Below, piece after piece: positions 26,161 through 34,549 of a DNA stretch of 64,000 bases. The stretch's first letter is position 1. Each line of letters starts with the position of its first letter. A program made the translations under genes and the position numbers. Source of the DNA: Bacteroidota bacterium (GTDB lineage: Bacteria; Bacteroidota; Bacteroidia; Chitinophagales; Chitinophagaceae); the NCBI GenBank assembly GCA_023386555.1, contig JAEWJK010000008.1, positions 97,473 through 161,472 of the forward strand, written 5' to 3'. The notes beneath the pieces are model-generated. The model had not been told where the DNA came from. It worked only from the letters and a program-made list of their open reading frames with translations, and searched no databases.

Positions 26161-28677
26161 ATGGCGAAAAGTAAAGACAGTTACGTTCACGAAAATGAAA
26201 ACGGCTTACAAGGTCAGTACAAAAACTGGTTTCTTGATTATGCCTCTTATGTGATATTGGAAAGAGCCGTTCCTGCATTGGAAGATGGCTTAAAGCCTGT
26301 GCAGCGACGAATTCTTCATGCCATGAAAGAAATGGATGATGGACGTTACAATAAAGTAGCAAACATTATTGGACAGTCAATGCAATATCATCCACATGGT
26401 GATGCTTCAATTGGTGATGCATTGGTGAACATGGGTCAGAAAGATCTGTTGATCGATACACAAGGTAATTGGGGTGATGTTAGAACAGGTGATGATGCAG
26501 CTGCAGCAAGATATATTGAAGCTCGTTTATCAAAGTTCGCTTTGGAAGTTGCTTTCAACGCAAAAACAACTGAGTGGCAATTAAGTTACGACGGCAGAAA
26601 GAATGAACCTGTTGTCTTACCAATGAAGTTTCCATTGCTTCTTGCACAAGGTGCAGATGGTATTGCAGTTGGTCTTTCTACCAAAATTCTTCCACACAAT
26701 TTTACTGAACTGATCGATGCTTCTATTAAGTACCTGAAAGGAAGAAAGTTTGAACTCTATCCTGATTTCCAGACAGGAGGAATGGTAGATGTTTCTAACT
26801 ACAATGATGGTAAGAGAGGTGGAAAAGTTCGTGTTCGTGCCATCATTGAAGAGCTTGATAAGAAAACATTGGTTATTCGTAGTGTACCTTATGGTGTAAC
26901 TACCACTACTTTAATGGAATCAATCGTTAAAGCAAACGACCAGGGCAAGATCAAGATCAAAAAAGTAACTGATGCTACAGCGAAAGATGTGGAGATCATG
27001 GTTGAACTTGCTGCAGGCATTCAATCTGACATTGCTATTGATGCATTGTATGCATTCACCGATTGTGAGGTGAGTATTTCACCTAATGCTTGTGTGATCG
27101 TTGATCAGAAACCTCAGTTTTTAGGTGCAACTGAATTATTGAAGTCATCCGTTGACAACACCAAAGATCTCCTTCAAAAAGAACTCGAGATCAAATTAAA
27201 AGAGCTGGAAGAAAAATGGCACTATACTTCTCTCGAAAAAATATTCTTTGAAGAGAAGATATACAAAGAGCTGGAGAAGAAACATGAAACCTGGGATAAG
27301 GTTATCTCAGCCATTGATAAAGCTTTTCTTCCTTTTACCAAGAAATTGAAAAGAACGGTTACCAAAGAAGATATTCTTAAACTTACTGAGAAACCGGTTA
27401 GAAGAATCTACAAACTCGATATCGATGAACTTAATGCACAGATCAAAAGCATTGAAGCAGATATCAAACAGGTGAAATACGATCTGGCAAATCTTGTTGA
27501 TTACGCTGTTGCATACTTCAATAACCTGCTGGCAAAATTTGGTAAAGGAAGAGAACGTAAAACAGAGATAAAGCTTTTTGATACCATCAAAGTACAACAA
27601 GTGGCTATTGCCAATACTAAATTGTACATGAACAGGGCCGAAGGATTTATTGGCACCTCATTGAAAAAAGATGAACTCATTACAGAAGTATCAGATATTG
27701 ATGATATAATCGTCTTCACTAAACGAGGCATCATGAAAGTGGTGAAAGTAGGAGAAAAAACATTTATCGGTAAAGACATTATCTATGCTGCTGTCTTCAC
27801 CAAGAATGATGAGCGTACTACTTACAACATGATTTATGTTGATGGTGCATCAGGTACCAGCTACGGCAAACGTTTTAATGTGACAGGAGTAACGAGAGAC
27901 AAAGAATATGATCTCACCAAAGGTGATGCAAAATCGAAAGTGCATTATTTCACAGCCAATGCAAATGGCGAAGCTGAAGTGGTGAAGATTGTATTGAGTC
28001 CAAACTGTTCTGCACGTAATAAAGAATTTGAATTTTATTTCGAAGAATTAGATATCAAAGGCAGAAGCAGCATGGGTAACCAGGTTACAAAATACCCAAT
28101 TAAATCAGTTAAGTTTAAAGAAAAGGGCAGGAGTACTTTAGCCGGTAAAAAACTTTGGTTCGATGATACTTTCGGAAGATTGAATACTGATGAAAAGGGA
28201 ACTTATCTCGGCAGTTTTGAACCGGAAGATCGTATCGTTGTTGTGTATGATGATGGTAATTACGAGATCACCGACCAGGAGTTAACACAACGTTTCGATG
28301 CAGAAAAGGTTTTGTTAATAGAAAAATTCATTCCCGAAAAAGTGATCACTGCAGTTTATTTAGATAACGATAAGCAGCAGTTTAACGTAAAGCGTTTCAA
28401 GATCGAAACAACCACGTTACGTATTAAATTCTTATTTATTAAAGAAGGTAATAAAAACAGGCTCGAAGCCGTTACTACAGATGATAAGCCGGTTTTATTA
28501 CTCAGCCAGGGAAGAGGAACACAGAAACGTGAACAAAAAATTAAGATAGCTGATTTCGTTGATGTTATGGGATGGAAGGCTGTGGGTAACAAACTAGTGG
28601 AGCATAATAAGAGTGTGGAGATGGAGTGGATACCGCAAAAAGACAAATCGCAATCACAGCCGGAGTTGTTCACATAA
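26161..28677 (+). CDS. parC: DNA topoisomerase IV subunit A
   Basis: An 838-residue subunit. The active tyrosine is Y118 in AAAARYIEARL. The quinolone-region HPHGDASIGDALV is wild-type-like. A coiled-coil helix (KELEIKLKELEEKWHYTSLEK) and a C-terminal beta-pinwheel with repeated short strands follow. I see no QRRGGKG-type GyrA box, which favours topoisomerase IV over gyrase. Confidence 0.92.
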   Translation: MAKSKDSYVHENENGLQGQYKNWFLDYASYVILERAVPALEDGLKPVQRRILHAMKEMDDGRYNKVANIIGQSMQYHPHGDASIGDALVNMGQKDLLIDTQGNWGDVRTGDDAAAARYIEARLSKFALEVAFNAKTTEWQLSYDGRKNEPVVLPMKFPLLLAQGADGIAVGLSTKILPHNFTELIDASIKYLKGRKFELYPDFQTGGMVDVSNYNDGKRGGKVRVRAIIEELDKKTLVIRSVPYGVTTTTLMESIVKANDQGKIKIKKVTDATAKDVEIMVELAAGIQSDIAIDALYAFTDCEVSISPNACVIVDQKPQFLGATELLKSSVDNTKDLLQKELEIKLKELEEKWHYTSLEKIFFEEKIYKELEKKHETWDKVISAIDKAFLPFTKKLKRTVTKEDILKLTEKPVRRIYKLDIDELNAQIKSIEADIKQVKYDLANLVDYAVAYFNNLLAKFGKGRERKTEIKLFDTIKVQQVAIANTKLYMNRAEGFIGTSLKKDELITEVSDIDDIIVFTKRGIMKVVKVGEKTFIGKDIIYAAVFTKNDERTTYNMIYVDGASGTSYGKRFNVTGVTRDKEYDLTKGDAKSKVHYFTANANGEAEVVKIVLSPNCSARNKEFEFYFEELDIKGRSSMGNQVTKYPIKSVKFKEKGRSTLAGKKLWFDDTFGRLNTDEKGTYLGSFEPEDRIVVVYDDGNYEITDQELTQRFDAEKVLLIEKFIPEKVITAVYLDNDKQQFNVKRFKIETTTLRIKFLFIKEGNKNRLEAVTTDDKPVLLLSQGRGTQKREQKIKIADFVDVMGWKAVGNKLVEHNKSVEMEWIPQKDKSQSQPELFT

Positions 28678-28763
28678 GGTGAATTAAAACTTCATTAATC
28701 ATGATTCATCAATGTATGTTTTAGATAATTTGGTAGTCATAACAATTAAACATCCCCTTGACT

Positions 28764-29270
28764 ATGGAATTCTTCGACAAAATCCGGTTAGACGAGTGGT
28801 TCTACGAAGCTGACCAAAATATAAAGGAACAGCGTTATGCTGATGCCATGCAAACATTAGAGTCTATTATTGCCGAGTCACCTGAGTATGGCAAGGCATA
28901 CAATCACCTTGGATGGCTTTACGAAACAAAGTATTACGATTACGCTAAGGCTGAGGCATGTTATAAAAAATGTCTTGAGCTTGAACCTGAATATACCCCT
29001 GTATACCTCAACCTTGCTGTGGTGCTGTCAGGTGTACGTAAATGGAATGAACTGGAAACACTTTTGAACAAAGCCATCGAAACACCAGGTGTAGATCAGG
29101 CTGCAGCTTTCAATGAATTCGGAATCATGCACGAAATGAAAGGTGAATATGAAATGGCGATCAAGAATTATAAAACAGCCATCAGGATGAGCCTTAAAAA
29201 TTCAAAGATTGATGCTTACCGTGATGCTATTGATCGTTGTAAAGTAAAGATGGATATTTTAAAGAATTAA
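28764..29270 (+). CDS. TPR-repeat protein
   Basis: A 168-residue soluble protein with about four tetratricopeptide repeats: YADAMQTLESIIAESPEYGKAYNHLGWLY, AKAEACYKKCLELEPEYTPVYLNLAVVL and YEMAIKNYKTAIRMSLKNS among them. Such repeats bind other proteins. The frame opens at a TTG at 28758, but the ATG at 28764 is preferred. No signal peptide is visible. A good terminator follows. Confidence 0.8.
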   Translation: MEFFDKIRLDEWFYEADQNIKEQRYADAMQTLESIIAESPEYGKAYNHLGWLYETKYYDYAKAEACYKKCLELEPEYTPVYLNLAVVLSGVRKWNELETLLNKAIETPGVDQAAAFNEFGIMHEMKGEYEMAIKNYKTAIRMSLKNSKIDAYRDAIDRCKVKMDILKN

Positions 29271-29305
29271 GCAAACAGAAATTTACTAGGTGCTAAATTA
29301 TTTTT

Positions 29306-29333
29306 ACCGGAGGTCATTGATCTCCGGTTTTTT
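29306..29333. terminator. Terminator between TPR and J-domain genes
   Basis: ACCGGAG (29306-29312) pairs with CTCCGGT (29322-29328) and a run of six T follows. The J-domain gene on the other strand ends at 29332. Confidence 0.85.
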
Positions 29334-29958
29334 ATTTGCTAATAAAGTATATTATAATGCAGAGTAATATCCCAACCGTAATAGCAAACACGATTTTATA
29401 TCTGTTCCAATATTCTTGTTGTTTATGAGAATGAAGAAACTTAGCGAATGTTTCTTTCATTTCATCGTCAGCTAATAAAATGATATGTTCGGCAAATAAC
29501 ATTAATTGTTTATGTGATAAGGGTTTTGATGTTTTGATCAATTCGACTATGAATTGTTTTGTGATCTCAGCGTCTTTTGATTTTGAAAGTGTTTGTATGT
29601 TCCTTTCAGACAATAGTTCTGTGATCTCAAATTCCAATTTATCACGATCCATTCTAAGCGGATCAACCTGAGATGTTTTATCTCTCAGTTTTATTATTTG
29701 CTTTAATAGTTGGTAAGATGTAAGGTATTCTTCTTTTTTATAGGAGAAATTATCGAACGTAAGATCATACTTCTTACGTTTTACCGGGTCACGAAGTACT
29801 TCATAGGCTTCTTTTATCTCTGCAAACTTCTCTTTCAGTAGTTCGTTATCGGTTTTATCAGGATGATACAATAAAGCCAGCTTGCGGTAAGCCGTTTTTA
29901 CTTCCGGTAATGATGCATCGAAGTCTATATTAAGTGCTTTGTAGTAATTCTTTTTCAG
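29332..29958 (-). CDS. J-domain protein with C-terminal membrane anchor; likely CTG start
   Basis: The frame includes a complete J domain if read from CTG at 29958: KKNYYKALNIDFDASLPEVKTAYRKLA (helices I and II), the HPD motif in LLYHPDKTD, then FAEIKEAYEVLRDP. A C-terminal hydrophobic stretch (IVFAITVGILLCIIIYFI) anchors the protein. A stop codon (TAA) lies immediately upstream of the CTG, and no ATG, GTG or TTG occurs before the HPD, except a TTG at 29871 that would remove helices I and II. A TACATTTG promoter box (29970-29963 on this strand) puts the transcript start about at the CTG, so a leaderless CTG start is possible. A sequencing error is the alternative. Confidence 0.72.
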   Translation of the reverse strand: MKKNYYKALNIDFDASLPEVKTAYRKLALLYHPDKTDNELLKEKFAEIKEAYEVLRDPVKRKKYDLTFDNFSYKKEEYLTSYQLLKQIIKLRDKTSQVDPLRMDRDKLEFEITELLSERNIQTLSKSKDAEITKQFIVELIKTSKPLSHKQLMLFAEHIILLADDEMKETFAKFLHSHKQQEYWNRYKIVFAITVGILLCIIIYFISK

Positions 29959-30070
29959 TTAGCAAATGTAAATGATAGAAAGATTCGGTTCAGTATCATA
30001 TTAACGGATGATAAATGTCATGCTTTGCGGGTTTTACTAAGCAGAAATTTGTGTTATAAAATTACCTGTT

Positions 30071-30313
30071 ATGAATAAAAGCTTTACACTTAACGAAATT
30101 CCTTCAGGCTACGAGATCCATGGTGTAGGAGCCTCACCTGAAGAAGACAGCCTGGTTGTTATGTCTGATGCAGCTATTAAAAAGCTCAGAAGTAAGCCTG
30201 GTTTTTTTAAGTCATTGTTTTCTGGTCCTTACGAACTTTCAGGTACCGGTGCAGATTATAAAGAGAGTGGTTTTGTAATTCAGGAAGTATTTGAGAGAGG
30301 TATTAGGAAGTAA
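30071..30313 (+). CDS. Small protein of unknown function
   Basis: An 80-residue protein without signal or membrane segment. It has two similar segments ending in GVGASPEEDSLVV and SGTGADYKESGFVI, which suggest a short internal repeat. The gene starts with ATG at 30071 just after a divergent gap. No family is recognised. Confidence 0.55.
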   Translation: MNKSFTLNEIPSGYEIHGVGASPEEDSLVVMSDAAIKKLRSKPGFFKSLFSGPYELSGTGADYKESGFVIQEVFERGIRK

Positions 30314-30393
30314 GGATAAGGAAACAAAAGAATATCCTATGAAAACCTCATAATGTAGGCTGAGAGATCGGTCTGCATTTGCTTTGTTCTGAA

Positions 30394-30798
30394 TTAAATA
30401 AAACCCTTGCATCCTTCAGTACCACATCTGCATTTCAATTTACCATCATGATGTGTTGCTCCGTAATTGCAGGTAAGCTCAACGCCTTTCTTTATTTCTT
30501 TCAATGAATAGAATTCAACTTTATCATGTGCAACTCTCATATATGTATTTGGTTGGCATGAGTGATTGATATATCGAAGTTCATTTGAATTAACAGATGC
30601 ATCTAATGCTTTTCCATTTCCAAATTCAACCATTGCAACACGTTTTTTTGTAGCGGCACGTTTCCTGGCTTCTCTTAATGAGATCACTTCACCACCAAGA
30701 TTCCCCAACTTTTTTCTTGCCGGTATATCTTCTAGTGCAAAAGCACCAGTTCCATCTATCTTACTTGGTTTGTTTTTTATGCTGAAGTTTATAATCAT
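30394..30798 (-). CDS. SET-domain protein (putative protein lysine methyltransferase)
   Basis: A 134-residue SET protein: DGTGAFALEDIPA, then ELRYINHSCQPNTYM (the NHS pseudoknot motif), then GVELTCNYG. A short cysteine cluster follows (KCRCGTEGCKGF), as in post-SET zinc motifs of eukaryotic enzymes. The usual role is AdoMet-dependent methylation of lysine on proteins. The target is unknown. I start at the ATG at 30798, two codons inside the open frame. Confidence 0.85.
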   Translation of the reverse strand: MIINFSIKNKPSKIDGTGAFALEDIPARKKLGNLGGEVISLREARKRAATKKRVAMVEFGNGKALDASVNSNELRYINHSCQPNTYMRVAHDKVEFYSLKEIKKGVELTCNYGATHHDGKLKCRCGTEGCKGFI

Positions 30799-30862
30799 GC
30801 ACAAATATAATTGTACCGCTGCTTATACATTTGATGCTCATGTGCTGAATAGAATTGTTATG

Positions 30863-30900
30863 GCACAAGTGAGTGACACAACATAAGCTAAATAGTAGCA
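30863..30900. repeat. Dispersed intergenic repeat, copy 7 (subtype A)
   Basis: GCACAAGTGAGTGACACAAC followed by ATAAGCTAAATAGTAGC. It lies in the divergent gap between the SET gene and the alcohol dehydrogenase gene, in forward orientation. Confidence 0.78.
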
Positions 30901-31020
30901 TTGCAGATTGCTAAACAAACCGTTTTGCAAAAGCAGCATTAGTGCTGGCATATTTTTTCGGGCACATACATAGACTATTATACAATGTAATAGGATTTAT
31001 AAAGCTTAAATCATGTGCTT

Positions 31021-32175
31021 ATGTTAGCAATGAATTATCGGGGACCTTTCAGGGTTCGATTAGACAGAGACAAACCGCAGCCGGAAATACTACATCCACA
31101 AGATGCTATTGTTCGTGTTACACGTTCATGTATCTGTGGTTCTGATCTTCACTTGTATCATGGGCTTGTGCCAGATACAAGAGTTGGAATGACGTTCGGC
31201 CATGAATTTACCGGTGTTGTAGAACAGGTTGGGCCGGAAGTGCAGAATTTAAAAGTAGGAGACAGGGTATTGGTGCCATTTAATATTGCATGTGGTACCT
31301 GTCCGTTTTGTTCGCAGCATTTATTTGGTAATTGCCATGAAAGTAATTCGTCTGCTACAGCAGTAGGAGGCATCTTTGGTTACTCTCACACAGCAGGTGG
31401 TTATGATGGTGGCCAGTCAGAGTATGTTCGTGTGCCTTATGCAGATGTGGGTCCTGAAAAAATTCCTGACGGGATGGATCTTGATGATGCGGTATTACTT
31501 ACTGATGTTGTTCCTACAGGTTACCAGGCAGCAGAAATGGCAGGAATAAAAAAAGGTGATACCGTTGTTGTTTTTGGTGCCGGACCAATCGGCATTATGG
31601 CAGCAAAATGTTCCTGGTTATTTGGTGCAGGAAGGGTGATCGTTATTGATGAGTTGGAATATCGACTGGAGTTTGTAAAAAATTATGCACAGTGCGAAGT
31701 GTATAATTTCAGATCAATGAAAGATCCTGTTTTATTCATAAAAAAACTTACAGGTATTGGGGCTGATGTTTGTATTGATGCGGTAGGATGTGAAGCTGCA
31801 GGTAATACATTTCATACCATTACCGGTAGAAAAACTTTGATACAGGCCGGTTCGCCAACAGCTTTGGAATGGGCAATTAATTCAGTTAAGAAAGGTGGTA
31901 TCATTTCCATCGTTGGTGTTTATGGGCCAACAACTAATATGATCCCTATCGGTAACGTAGTAAACAAAGGTTTAACCATAAGAGCCAACCAGGCTTCTGT
32001 GAAACGTTTGTTGCCAAGATTGATAGAGCATGTAAAGAATGGCATCATCAATCCAAAAGAGATCGTTACGCATAGAGTTCCTTTAGAAGAAGTGGCTGAA
32101 GCGTATCATATTTTCTCAGCCAAGAGAGATAATTGTATCAAACCAATATTAATTCCGCCAAGAGCAGCGGCATAA
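31021..32175 (+). CDS. Zinc-dependent alcohol dehydrogenase (MDR family)
   Basis: A 384-residue medium-chain dehydrogenase. The catalytic zinc site shows C in SCICGSDLHLY, H in FGHEFTG and later E. The structural zinc lobe has CGTCPFCSQHLFGNC. The Rossmann motif is VVVFGAGPIGIMAA. The length and the lobe resemble glutathione-independent formaldehyde dehydrogenase-like members, but the substrate cannot be set from sequence. Candidate starts are GTG 31015, ATG 31021 and ATG 31030; the conserved start MLAMNYRGP fits 31021. Confidence 0.9.
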   Translation: MLAMNYRGPFRVRLDRDKPQPEILHPQDAIVRVTRSCICGSDLHLYHGLVPDTRVGMTFGHEFTGVVEQVGPEVQNLKVGDRVLVPFNIACGTCPFCSQHLFGNCHESNSSATAVGGIFGYSHTAGGYDGGQSEYVRVPYADVGPEKIPDGMDLDDAVLLTDVVPTGYQAAEMAGIKKGDTVVVFGAGPIGIMAAKCSWLFGAGRVIVIDELEYRLEFVKNYAQCEVYNFRSMKDPVLFIKKLTGIGADVCIDAVGCEAAGNTFHTITGRKTLIQAGSPTALEWAINSVKKGGIISIVGVYGPTTNMIPIGNVVNKGLTIRANQASVKRLLPRLIEHVKNGIINPKEIVTHRVPLEEVAEAYHIFSAKRDNCIKPILIPPRAAA

Positions 32176-32185
32176 ATTATATTTT

Positions 32186-32755
32186 ATGAACGAAAGTAAA
32201 ATACAGCAATCAGTGCAACAATGGGCTACTGACAATTCAGAGGCTACTGGGAAGCAAGATGGAGATATGGCAAACAAATATGCTCATATAAAAGGGTGGG
32301 GCATTGATGCTGATCCTAAAAATGAGCCAACATATCCCATGAAACATTATAACGGTGATGATTATAAGCGGTTGAATTATGATCGTCCAACACAACAACC
32401 ACAAACAGTCGAGGTATTACATTCAAATGAAAGGCCTTCTGTTAGTGCCGTGTTTGGTACAACTGTTCCACCGGAAGGGTTAAGTGGTAAACTTCGTCGG
32501 CATGCATTCAAGTACAGCGAAGGAAACTGGAATCACTGGCTAACATTAATTCTCGCCGACAGAATTAATATGGTGGAAGGCATTGTAGATGATTTTAAGA
32601 AAGGTCATTTTCCAAACATTATAGCAGAACGTGGATGGACAGCAGAATGGAAATATAATAAGAAGAACTTCATGAAGAATGTTGTAATCGGAGTAGGCAT
32701 TACTGCAGGATTATTCATGATGCTGTCTGCAACAAGAAAATTACGGAGAGGTTAG
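32186..32755 (+). CDS. Protein of unknown function with C-terminal membrane helix
   Basis: A 189-residue protein with a hydrophilic N-terminal half (rich in D, K, Q and P) and one C-terminal membrane segment (VVIGVGITAGLFMML) followed by basic residues. It starts 10 bases after the dehydrogenase stop, so the two are likely cotranscribed. I do not recognise the family. A terminator formed partly by a dispersed repeat follows. Confidence 0.6.
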   Translation: MNESKIQQSVQQWATDNSEATGKQDGDMANKYAHIKGWGIDADPKNEPTYPMKHYNGDDYKRLNYDRPTQQPQTVEVLHSNERPSVSAVFGTTVPPEGLSGKLRRHAFKYSEGNWNHWLTLILADRINMVEGIVDDFKKGHFPNIIAERGWTAEWKYNKKNFMKNVVIGVGITAGLFMMLSATRKLRRG

Positions 32756-32776
32756 TGAGATAGATTTTTATTCTAC

Positions 32777-32828
32777 AAGCTGAAGTGCAGGTGGCATCTT
32801 CGTTGTGTCACTCACTTCAGCTTTTTTT
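32777..32828 (+). terminator. Terminator built from a dispersed repeat
   Basis: AAGCTGAAGTG (32777-32787) pairs perfectly over 11 bp with CACTTCAGCTT (32813-32823), and seven T follow. The right arm is the end of dispersed repeat copy 8, with the loop of 25 bases holding the rest of it. Confidence 0.75.
32790..32821. repeat. Dispersed intergenic repeat, copy 8 (subtype B)
   Basis: GGTGGCATCTTC then GTTGTGTCACTCACTTCAGC, in reverse orientation. The last bases diverge from the usual TTGTAC to TTCAGC, which makes the terminator stem with upstream DNA. Confidence 0.78.
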
Positions 32829-32971
32829 AATTAAATGAGCATTTCAACATTTGATTTACATCTGACATAAATTTCACTAACAAGCCTTGAAATTTAAAAA
32901 CCAGTTGAAATATTATGAATAAGTTCAGCATCAAAAAAAGCTATTACATTTGATGGCCCAGAATTGCTGCT

Positions 32972-34465
32972 ATGAATGATAATTCTCTACAATTAAATAA
33001 CCAATGGCTGAGTTTTGAACAGGTAAAGGAATTGCTTGATCAGGATCAAAAGATTTCAATCGATTCAGATACAAAGACACGAATTCTGAAATGCCGTGAA
33101 TACCTGAATGAGAAGGTAAATGCTTCTGATGATCTTTTTTATGGTATTAATACCGGTTTTGGATATCTACAGAACGTTGCTATCGATAAAGACCAGGTAG
33201 AACAATTACAATACAACCTTTTGATGTCTCATGCCTGTGGATTAGGAGATGAAGTGCCTGCAGACATTGTAAAATTGATGCTGGTTCTGAAGATCAAATC
33301 ACTTGGTTATGGTAACAGTGGTGTACAGCTTTCAACCGTTGATCGTTTGATGGAAATGTACAATAATAATGTACTTCCTGTTATTTATACTCAGGGTTCA
33401 TTAGGTGCTTCGGGTGATCTTGCTCCTTTAAGTCATTTAAGTTTACCGTTGATTGGGATGGGAGAGGTGTATTTTAATGGAAGAAAAATTCCTTCGAAAG
33501 ATGCTATTGCTGATCTTGGCTGGCAGCCGATACCGTTGCAGAGTAAAGAAGGTCTTGCATTGATTAATGGAACACAATTCATGACCGGTTATGGAATGTG
33601 GTGCCTGAAAAAAGCTGAACATTTATTACAAATAGCAGATCTGATTGCCGCACTTTCTTTTGATGCATTTGATTGTGTGTTATCGCCATTACATGAAGCA
33701 ATTCATAGAGTTCGTCCGCATAAAGGGCAAAAAGAAACTGCAGCAAAACTGAAAGAATATTTACAAGGAAGCGAAATTGCTGCACAAGAAAAACAGCAAG
33801 TTCAGGATGCATATAGTTTTCGTTGTATTCCACAGGTTCATGGAGCATCAAAAGATGTTTTTGAGAATGTGCTGAATGTATTTTTAACGGAGATTAATTC
33901 AGTAACTGATAATCCAAATATTTTCCCTGACGAAGACTTGATCGTTAGTGGTGGAAATTTTCATGGGCAACCTCTGGCTTTGCATTTGGATTTCCTGAGT
34001 ATTGCCATGGCAGAGATTGGAAATATCAGCGAAAGAAGAACGTATCAATTGATCAGTGGACAAAGAAACCTGCCACCATTTCTGGTAAAAGATCCTGGAT
34101 TGAATTCAGGATTTATGATTCCGCAATACACTGCTGCAGGAATTGTAAGTGAGAATAAACAATTGTGTACGCCATCTAGTGTTGATTCAATTCCAAGTAG
34201 CAACAACCAGGAAGATCATGTGAGTATGGGAGCCAACGCAGCAACAAAATGTTACCGCCTGATCAATAATGTTGAAAAAGTTTTGGCGATAGAATTATTA
34301 ACAGCAGCACAGGCTTTGGATTTTAGAAGACCATTAAAAAGTTCTGCAGTGATTGAGAAGTTTGTATCTGAGTTTAGAAAAGTGGTGAGCTTTAATGAAG
34401 AGGATAGGATTTTGCATGATGATATGACTAAAGCAATAAAGTTTATTCAGAATTATTCATTGTAA
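32972..34465 (+). CDS. hutH: Histidine ammonia-lyase
   Basis: A 497-residue enzyme that deaminates histidine to urocanate. The MIO prosthetic group forms from A146-S147-G148 in GSLGASGDLAPLSH. Y57 in FYGINTGFG and the N-D-N-P-x-I-F-P motif TDNPNIFPDE are in place. hutU follows in the same direction after an 84-base gap that contains a dispersed repeat. No hutI or hutG is in the window. Confidence 0.95.
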   Translation: MNDNSLQLNNQWLSFEQVKELLDQDQKISIDSDTKTRILKCREYLNEKVNASDDLFYGINTGFGYLQNVAIDKDQVEQLQYNLLMSHACGLGDEVPADIVKLMLVLKIKSLGYGNSGVQLSTVDRLMEMYNNNVLPVIYTQGSLGASGDLAPLSHLSLPLIGMGEVYFNGRKIPSKDAIADLGWQPIPLQSKEGLALINGTQFMTGYGMWCLKKAEHLLQIADLIAALSFDAFDCVLSPLHEAIHRVRPHKGQKETAAKLKEYLQGSEIAAQEKQQVQDAYSFRCIPQVHGASKDVFENVLNVFLTEINSVTDNPNIFPDEDLIVSGGNFHGQPLALHLDFLSIAMAEIGNISERRTYQLISGQRNLPPFLVKDPGLNSGFMIPQYTAAGIVSENKQLCTPSSVDSIPSSNNQEDHVSMGANAATKCYRLINNVEKVLAIELLTAAQALDFRRPLKSSAVIEKFVSEFRKVVSFNEEDRILHDDMTKAIKFIQNYSL

Positions 34466-34472
34466 AATAAAG

Positions 34473-34511
34473 TTCAGAAAGTACAAGTGAGTGACACAAC
34501 AGACGATGATA
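34473..34511. repeat. Dispersed intergenic repeat, copy 9 (subtype B)
   Basis: TTCAGAAA then GTACAAGTGAGTGACACAAC and AGACGATGATATG. The 20-bp core matches the consensus exactly. It sits between hutH and hutU, inside a likely operon. Confidence 0.82.
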
Positions 34512-34549
34512 TGAAAAACTAAAGCCGGCTTAATAAAAATACCATTACT

